Of a DNA stretch of 64,000 bases, positions 59,382 to 64,000 are shown one piece after another. This DNA comes from G965261055 sp965261055 [NCBI: Fibrobacteria bacterium] (lineage in GTDB: Bacteria; Fibrobacterota; Fibrobacteria; UBA11236), in contig OZ253440.1 of NCBI GenBank assembly GCA_965261055.1, positions 248,001 through 312,000 on the forward strand, read 5' to 3'. Position numbers and translations under genes: made by a program. Within the stretch, counting starts at the first letter, position 1, and every line of letters begins with the position of its first letter. The notes beneath the pieces were generated by a model. That model had not been told where the DNA came from and ran no database searches. It saw only the letters and a list, made by a program, of their open reading frames with translations.

Positions 59382-62183
59382 ATGAAGGGTTTTTTAGTTA
59401 TTTTTATTTTTGCTTTTTGTGTTGTAAAGTCATTTTCTTTAGATTCATTACGATCTCAGCAAGATTGGAAACTGATTGAGTCAAAACATAGTCGCATTAT
59501 TTTCCCAAAAGAGACAAGGTTAGATGCTCAAAAATTGATTACAAATTTTGATACTTATTTACCTCAATCTGGTAAGTTACTGGGTGTTAAATCTAGACGT
59601 TTAACGGTTGTGTTGAATAATACAACGAGTTTTGCTAATGGTTTTTATTCTTTAACTCCAAATTATGCTGAAGTTTTTACTTTTGCAGAAAATTTTGGAA
59701 CATCCTCAGACTGGTTATCTTTGTTAGCTACTCATGAAGGTCACCACTTTGTTCAATTTGAAAAACTACAAGAAGGAAGTAAATTTGTGTGGTACTTTTT
59801 TTTAGGAGGCACTGGCTCTGCAATAATGAGTGCATTTTATGTTCCTATTTGGTTTTTTGAGGGAAATGCAACTGTATTTGAAAGTCTTGTCAGTCATTCT
59901 GGAAGAGGGCAACATCCCATTTTCTTACTATCTTTGAGAGCAAAAGAGCTATATAAAAAAAGAACTTCTTATTACTCAACTTATTTGAGGCATCCTTTAT
60001 TGCCTTTAACAGAGGATCATTATGATTTGGGTTATCTAATATCATCTTATATACAATATGAGTACCCTAAGTATATTTGGGACAAAGTTTTAAGTTCATT
60101 AAATGAATATATTATTTTTCCTACCTTTAACTATTCTTTAAAACAGCATACTGGAAAAGGAATAGAAGAACTGTATCATGAGGCTTTAGATTTTTATCAA
60201 GAAAGATGGAAAAAACAAATAGAAAGTTTACCTGTAGACTCTAAGCTTAAAACTTTTGTTTCTGCTGAAGATAGAGAAAATTGGAATGCATTTATTTCTC
60301 CACAATATTTACAAGATGGAACTTTATTGAGTTTAAGTGTAGGAACTTCGTATTGTTCTGAACTTATAGAAATTGATTCTTTTTATAAACCAGCAAGACT
60401 GATTCCACTAACAGAGATATCTAGAGGTATCAGTGTTACTGCTGCAGAGACTGGTGGGCAAGTGTTGTCATCTGGAGGGAGAAAAGTAGTATGGATTGAT
60501 AAGGCTTCGCATCGTCATGAGCAAAATCAGGTGTACTCAAACATATGGTTATACGATTTTGATACAGACTCAAAGAGTCAAATTAGGAAATCTTCTCGTT
60601 ATTCTAATGTAGTTTTAAGTTCGGATGGGAAACAGTTATTAGCCATTTATAAAGGTTATGAGGGACAAGTAGAGTTTCATTTATATGTTACAGAAACGCT
60701 ACAGCAAAAAGATAAAATTAAAGTGCCGTTTGGCTGGAATGTTTATGATCTAGCTTGGAATCAAGGAGAAAATAAAATTGTTTTCACCAGTATCTTTGGA
60801 GAGAACGGTGTTAGTTTAAAGGAATATGATTTAATAGAAAAAACTTTTAATGATCTCATCCCTTCAGTCAAAGGTATTGCAATTAGAACACCATCATACT
60901 GGAATGATTATGTAATTTTTCAATCTGATATGAGTGGTCTTGATCAAATTTATGCAATACATTCGAAAACAAAGAAATCTTATCAATTAACATTTAGACA
61001 ATTAGGTGCTTTTTTTCCTGCTATTCATCCTTTCAAAAACATTCTTGTTTTTAGTGATTATGGAATTAATGGCTTCTCTCTTTTAGAGTTTTCTTTAGAT
61101 AAAGAGAATTGGGTTGAGGTTAAGGGAGATTTTTCTAGGGAGAAAGATCCTGTGTTACAAAAAATTATTGAAAAGTCATTTTCTACTAATTTTTCTGATA
61201 GGTCAGGTGCTTATTCAAATAAAAAAGAATATAAAATAGAGGAATATAATTCTATTTCTCATATTTTTCACCCACATTCTTGGGTGTTTTTTGCAAATTC
61301 TGAAAATACTCTATCTCTAAAAACTCTTTATGCTAGTGTAAGTTTTACAGATTATTTATCTACAATGTTAACCAATCTTAGCTATCTTAAACTGGATTCA
61401 AGGTATTTTTTGTTAGGAGATTTGACTTACCTTAATTATTACCCTGACTTCTTTGTTAGGGGAAGAAGAGAAGTTGGAGGAGCTAAAGGCTTTGGGTATT
61501 TTGATGTGGGAGTAAGATTACCTTTAGACTTTAGTCAAGGTAAGTTGTTTTCTCATACTTTTAGCTCAGAATTTTCTTTACGCTTTTTATCTAAAAAGAA
61601 TTTTTCCCTAAAAACTAGCGGAAATTGGTCTTTTATAAAACAAAAGAAAACACCTCTTTCTCTTTACCCGATAGGTTTTAGTATTTCACATGCGATTATA
61701 TACGATTTTGCAGATAACATTGATTTTGAAAATATAGAGTTTGTTTTTAAGGCTTTTTTTCCTGGTTTTACTGCTATACAAGGTTGGCGACTTGTAAGTT
61801 GTTTTTCTATTGAGAGTGCTTTTAATAATTGTATAGGTAGAACTACATTTAAGATTAAAGAAGAAAACTCTTTAAATTCTTTGAATTATGGTTTGAATCT
61901 TTTCTATCTGGATTTTAGCCTTTTATCTGTGCTTTATTTGAAGCAATTAAATTTTGAATTTTTTACAGAATATGAAAATTTTCGTGAAGAAAATGATGAA
62001 AATAATAGAAAGGTGTTCTCGGTCGGTGGCGATTTCAAACTCTTATTTCATCCTTTCTCCAATATTATACCAGCTCAAATGATCATTACTATTGGTTATG
62101 ATTTTCTTAATAAGGATAATTTTATTAACAGAGATCGTTCTACATCTGTTTTTCTAAATTCAAAAGTGAATATAGGTTTCTGA
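59382..62183 (+). CDS. Outer-membrane zinc metallopeptidase / TolB-like propeller / barrel fusion
   Basis: A 933-residue exported protein (signal about 1-19). Residues 30-280 form a gluzincin-like (peptidase MA-type) domain: HEGHH at 118-122 is an HExxH zinc site and FFEGNA supplies the downstream glutamate Glu160. Residues of about 290-600 show beta-propeller repeats with ISPQYLQDGTLLSLS, LSSDGKQLLAIY and VYDLAWNQGENKIVFTS (TolB/WD40-like). The last 300 residues are barrel-like and end in Phe (NIGF), the outer-membrane assembly signal. Function is inferred: a surface or periplasmic-facing protease or processing enzyme. It is 44 bases after the receptor-like gene. Confidence 0.8.
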   Translation: MKGFLVIFIFAFCVVKSFSLDSLRSQQDWKLIESKHSRIIFPKETRLDAQKLITNFDTYLPQSGKLLGVKSRRLTVVLNNTTSFANGFYSLTPNYAEVFTFAENFGTSSDWLSLLATHEGHHFVQFEKLQEGSKFVWYFFLGGTGSAIMSAFYVPIWFFEGNATVFESLVSHSGRGQHPIFLLSLRAKELYKKRTSYYSTYLRHPLLPLTEDHYDLGYLISSYIQYEYPKYIWDKVLSSLNEYIIFPTFNYSLKQHTGKGIEELYHEALDFYQERWKKQIESLPVDSKLKTFVSAEDRENWNAFISPQYLQDGTLLSLSVGTSYCSELIEIDSFYKPARLIPLTEISRGISVTAAETGGQVLSSGGRKVVWIDKASHRHEQNQVYSNIWLYDFDTDSKSQIRKSSRYSNVVLSSDGKQLLAIYKGYEGQVEFHLYVTETLQQKDKIKVPFGWNVYDLAWNQGENKIVFTSIFGENGVSLKEYDLIEKTFNDLIPSVKGIAIRTPSYWNDYVIFQSDMSGLDQIYAIHSKTKKSYQLTFRQLGAFFPAIHPFKNILVFSDYGINGFSLLEFSLDKENWVEVKGDFSREKDPVLQKIIEKSFSTNFSDRSGAYSNKKEYKIEEYNSISHIFHPHSWVFFANSENTLSLKTLYASVSFTDYLSTMLTNLSYLKLDSRYFLLGDLTYLNYYPDFFVRGRREVGGAKGFGYFDVGVRLPLDFSQGKLFSHTFSSEFSLRFLSKKNFSLKTSGNWSFIKQKKTPLSLYPIGFSISHAIIYDFADNIDFENIEFVFKAFFPGFTAIQGWRLVSCFSIESAFNNCIGRTTFKIKEENSLNSLNYGLNLFYLDFSLLSVLYLKQLNFEFFTEYENFREENDENNRKVFSVGGDFKLLFHPFSNIIPAQMIITIGYDFLNKDNFINRDRSTSVFLNSKVNIGF

Positions 62184-62190
62184 TTTTATT

Positions 62191-62940
62191 ATGGTTAAAA
62201 TACTGTTTATATGTATTTTTTTGTTTTTACATAATTCTTTTTCTAAAAATTCTACAGAATTAAGAAAAATTGAAAAGCCTATTGTTTTTTCAAATGGGTT
62301 GATTTTTTTAAATAGAGAGGCTCTTTCATTATCTCTTTCTGTAGGATCTTTGAAATCTAGAGAAATTCTAACAGCAAAAAGCACATCTTCGCGTTTGTTG
62401 TCTTTTAATCTAAATTTAAATTATTATTACGCATCTTGGTTTTTTTTATCTTTTGAATCATTAGCTGCTTCTGATAACAATTTGTTTGTAAAGACAAGTG
62501 TGCAAGAAGCCTTTAATTATTCTTCTTTTGGAGGAGGTTTTTGTTTTAGAGTTAAGAGCATTGGTTTTTATCTTAAATCTAGTGTGGTATTTCAAACCGA
62601 AGAAAAAAACTTTGAAAGAAGTATTGATTTACAAGAAAGAATAGAAGAAAATAATTTTTTACAGATTAATAGTGGATTTAGTGTCAGAATTACCTCTTCC
62701 TTGCATTACTTTTCTTCTTGGAAAATTGAATTTGAGAGTTTACCAAGATTTTCTAGGCTAGAGACAAATACAGATTATATCCTAGGCGTAGGGTCTGCTT
62801 TAGACTTACTTGATTTTTTTGGTTATAAGGCGGATGCTAGTGGATTTATTGTTTTTACTAGTTTAAAATTTCCAATAAATTTTGATAAACCTAAATTTTC
62901 AATAAGGCATTTTACAACAGGAGTGGGCATTTCATTTTAA
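62191..62940 (+). CDS. Probable outer-membrane beta-barrel protein, unknown
   Basis: A 249-residue exported protein with a signal peptide (about 1-18, ending NSFS). The mature part is made of alternating hydrophobic and polar strands rich in Ser and Phe (FNLNLNYYYASWFFLSFES) and ends GVGISF with a terminal Phe, typical of outer-membrane barrels of about 8-12 strands. It begins 7 bases after the metallopeptidase gene, so it is probably co-translated and may form part of the same system. I do not recognise the family. Confidence 0.72.
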   Translation: MVKILFICIFLFLHNSFSKNSTELRKIEKPIVFSNGLIFLNREALSLSLSVGSLKSREILTAKSTSSRLLSFNLNLNYYYASWFFLSFESLAASDNNLFVKTSVQEAFNYSSFGGGFCFRVKSIGFYLKSSVVFQTEEKNFERSIDLQERIEENNFLQINSGFSVRITSSLHYFSSWKIEFESLPRFSRLETNTDYILGVGSALDLLDFFGYKADASGFIVFTSLKFPINFDKPKFSIRHFTTGVGISF

Positions 62941-63040
62941 TTAATTAAACACTTGATTAAGGTGGATCTTAAATTTATATTTGTACAACCTGCTACCTCA
63001 TTTAAGAAAGTGGCCTAGATTAATGTTCAAAGGAGTATGT

Positions 63041-63433
63041 GTGACGAAAATATATGAAACAATTGTTTTAGTGGATTCAATGATTGCTGATGAGTCAATT
63101 GAATCTGAATTTAATTCTCTGGAATCAATTATTAATAGTGAAGCGAAGCTTATTAAAAGAGATATTTGGGGTAAACGAAAATTAGCCTATTCTATTAACA
63201 AAAGAAATTATGCTCATTATGGTACTTTTTATTATGAAGGTAGTGGTAAGCTTGTTGATATGATTGAAAAAGGTTTGTCTATTAATGATAACATTTTGCG
63301 TTGGATGACTATCGCTGATAATCCAGCTGGAATACCGCAAGATAAAGTAGAAGAGGCAGTAAAAGTATCATCTGCTGATGATGTATCTTCTGAAAAAGAA
63401 ATTTCTACAGAAACTGAAGAAGGAGAAGTTTAA
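63041..63433 (+). CDS. rpsF: 30S ribosomal protein S6
   Basis: A 130-residue protein. It begins [13 protein letters not shown] with GTG at 63041, which has AAAGGAG about six bases upstream; a longer reading from TTG 62981 would add 20 residues not found in S6. The central [22 protein letters not shown] is typical of S6. The C-terminal 25 residues form an acidic Glu/Ser-rich tail. rpsR follows at once; the ssb gene often found between rpsF and rpsR is absent. Confidence 0.96.
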   Translation: MTKIYETIVLVDSMIADESIESEFNSLESIINSEAKLIKRDIWGKRKLAYSINKRNYAHYGTFYYEGSGKLVDMIEKGLSINDNILRWMTIADNPAGIPQDKVEEAVKVSSADDVSSEKEISTETEEGEV

Positions 63434-63434
63434 A

Positions 63435-63713
63435 ATGGCTATGAATAATAGAAGGGACGAAAAATCAAATGCAATGAATTTTTTAGGTGCTTTTGATAAA
63501 TTAAAAACTAAAAAAGTTTGTTATTTTAAACAAAACAAGATAGAGTTTATTGATTTTAAAGATATTGAATTATTAAAAAAATTTATTAATCCTAGAGGAA
63601 AAATTATTCCTCGTGCGATTTCTGGTACAAGTGCAAAATATCAAAGACAACTTTCTAAAGCAGTTAAGCGTGCTAGAATCGTTGCTTTATTACCTTATAT
63701 CCAAGGAAAATAA
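63435..63713 (+). CDS. rpsR: 30S ribosomal protein S18
   Basis: A 92-residue basic protein with [16 protein letters not shown] and the conserved [24 protein letters not shown] segment. It pairs with S6 on the platform of the small subunit. ATG 63435 starts one base after the rpsF stop, with AGGAG in the rpsF tail as its binding site. Confidence 0.97.
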   Translation: MAMNNRRDEKSNAMNFLGAFDKLKTKKVCYFKQNKIEFIDFKDIELLKKFINPRGKIIPRAISGTSAKYQRQLSKAVKRARIVALLPYIQGK

Positions 63714-63716
63714 TAT

Positions 63717-64000
63717 ATGGAAGTTATACTTAAAACAAATATAAAGGGTCTAGGAAACGCTTTAGATATTATTCAAGTTAAAGATGGCTATGCTCGTAAT
63801 TATCTTTTTCCTCGTAAACTTGCAACGATAGCGACTAAAGTAGCTAAGCGTTTAATAGAAGTTGATTTGGAGAAGGTAAAATCAATTTACTTAAGAGGAC
63901 AAAAAACAGCTGAAGATATAGCTACTCGTTTAGAAGGTATTGAAATTAATATTATAGCAAAAACAACGGATGGTGAAAAACTTTATGGTTCTATTACTGG
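63717..64000 (+). CDS. rplI: 50S ribosomal protein L9 (3' end outside window)
   Basis: The frame opens at ATG 63717, three bases after rpsR, and is cut by the window end after about 94 codons. The protein starts MEVILKTNIKGLGNALDIIQ and has the VKDGYARNYLFPRKLA segment, the standard L9 N-terminal domain, followed by the long connecting helix. The gene order rpsF-rpsR-rplI is conserved widely. Confidence 0.97.
   Translation, partial: MEVILKTNIKGLGNALDIIQVKDGYARNYLFPRKLATIATKVAKRLIEVDLEKVKSIYLRGQKTAEDIATRLEGIEINIIAKTTDGEKLYGSIT

Noticed and set aside
62981-63040. TTG start 60 bases upstream for rpsF
   Set aside because: The extra 20 residues do not belong to S6, and the GTG at 63041 has a strong AAAGGAG site.

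Overview
This window is a gene-dense, strongly AT-rich bacterial chromosome segment. It opens inside metG and ends inside rplI. Several traits point to a Gram-negative didermic member of the Fibrobacterota-Bacteroidota-Chlorobi (FCB) superphylum. These are an RND/TolC efflux pair, a TonB-receptor-like barrel with an N-terminal carboxypeptidase-regulatory-like domain, a full MoxR-DUF58-BatABCDE operon, a secreted beta-propeller with a type-IX-like C-terminal sorting tail, and several promoters resembling the FCB form (TAnnTTTG). I cannot fix the phylum; Fibrobacterota-like is a guess.

Layout. 1-9661: C-terminal methionyl-tRNA synthetase, an MBL-fold hydrolase, a minus-strand tolC-RND-hemJ group with no membrane-fusion gene, an SGNH lipoprotein and thrS. 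9673-11292: infC-rpmI-rplT, initiator tRNA and a small membrane protein. 11410-15417: minus-strand murJ followed by an LpoA-like TPR plus periplasmic-binding-fold protein and a membrane protein. 15502-21483: a ferric-iron ABC transporter (fbpABC type) and the tldD/tldE protease pair. 21500-31083: mostly minus-strand biosynthesis: mltG, metF, panC (plus strand), a eukaryotic-type (UAP1-like) UDP-sugar pyrophosphorylase, mraY, a fused aroK-aroB, aroE and htpG. 31206-33512: an ankyrin lipoprotein, a DUF975-like membrane protein and a DsbA-like thioredoxin.

33513-34716 is the only long stretch without an intact gene. Read on the minus strand it holds a badly decayed IS1595-family transposase and a second broken fragment. 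A 17-bp palindrome follows, then a secreted sugar-dehydrogenase-like propeller with a strong ribosome binding site and its own bidirectional terminator, so this looks like a small accessory island. 36706-46773 (minus): queD, eno and the Bat aerotolerance-type operon. One gene of that operon carries 16 exact QDKQN repeats. 46907-56824: recR, engB, a tandem pair of unknown envelope paralogues, a TPR membrane protein, ruvX, smc, an Rrf2 regulator, tsaE and serS. 56881-62940: three consecutive outer-membrane-type genes, including a zinc-metalloprotease/propeller/barrel fusion. 63041-64000: rpsF-rpsR-rplI with no ssb.

Most genes are core housekeeping functions. The more unusual content is the outer-membrane trio, the repeat protein in the Bat operon, the LpoA-like gene beside murJ, the adaptor-less efflux group and the decayed IS island. 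I saw no CRISPR array, prophage, restriction system or obvious defence island.
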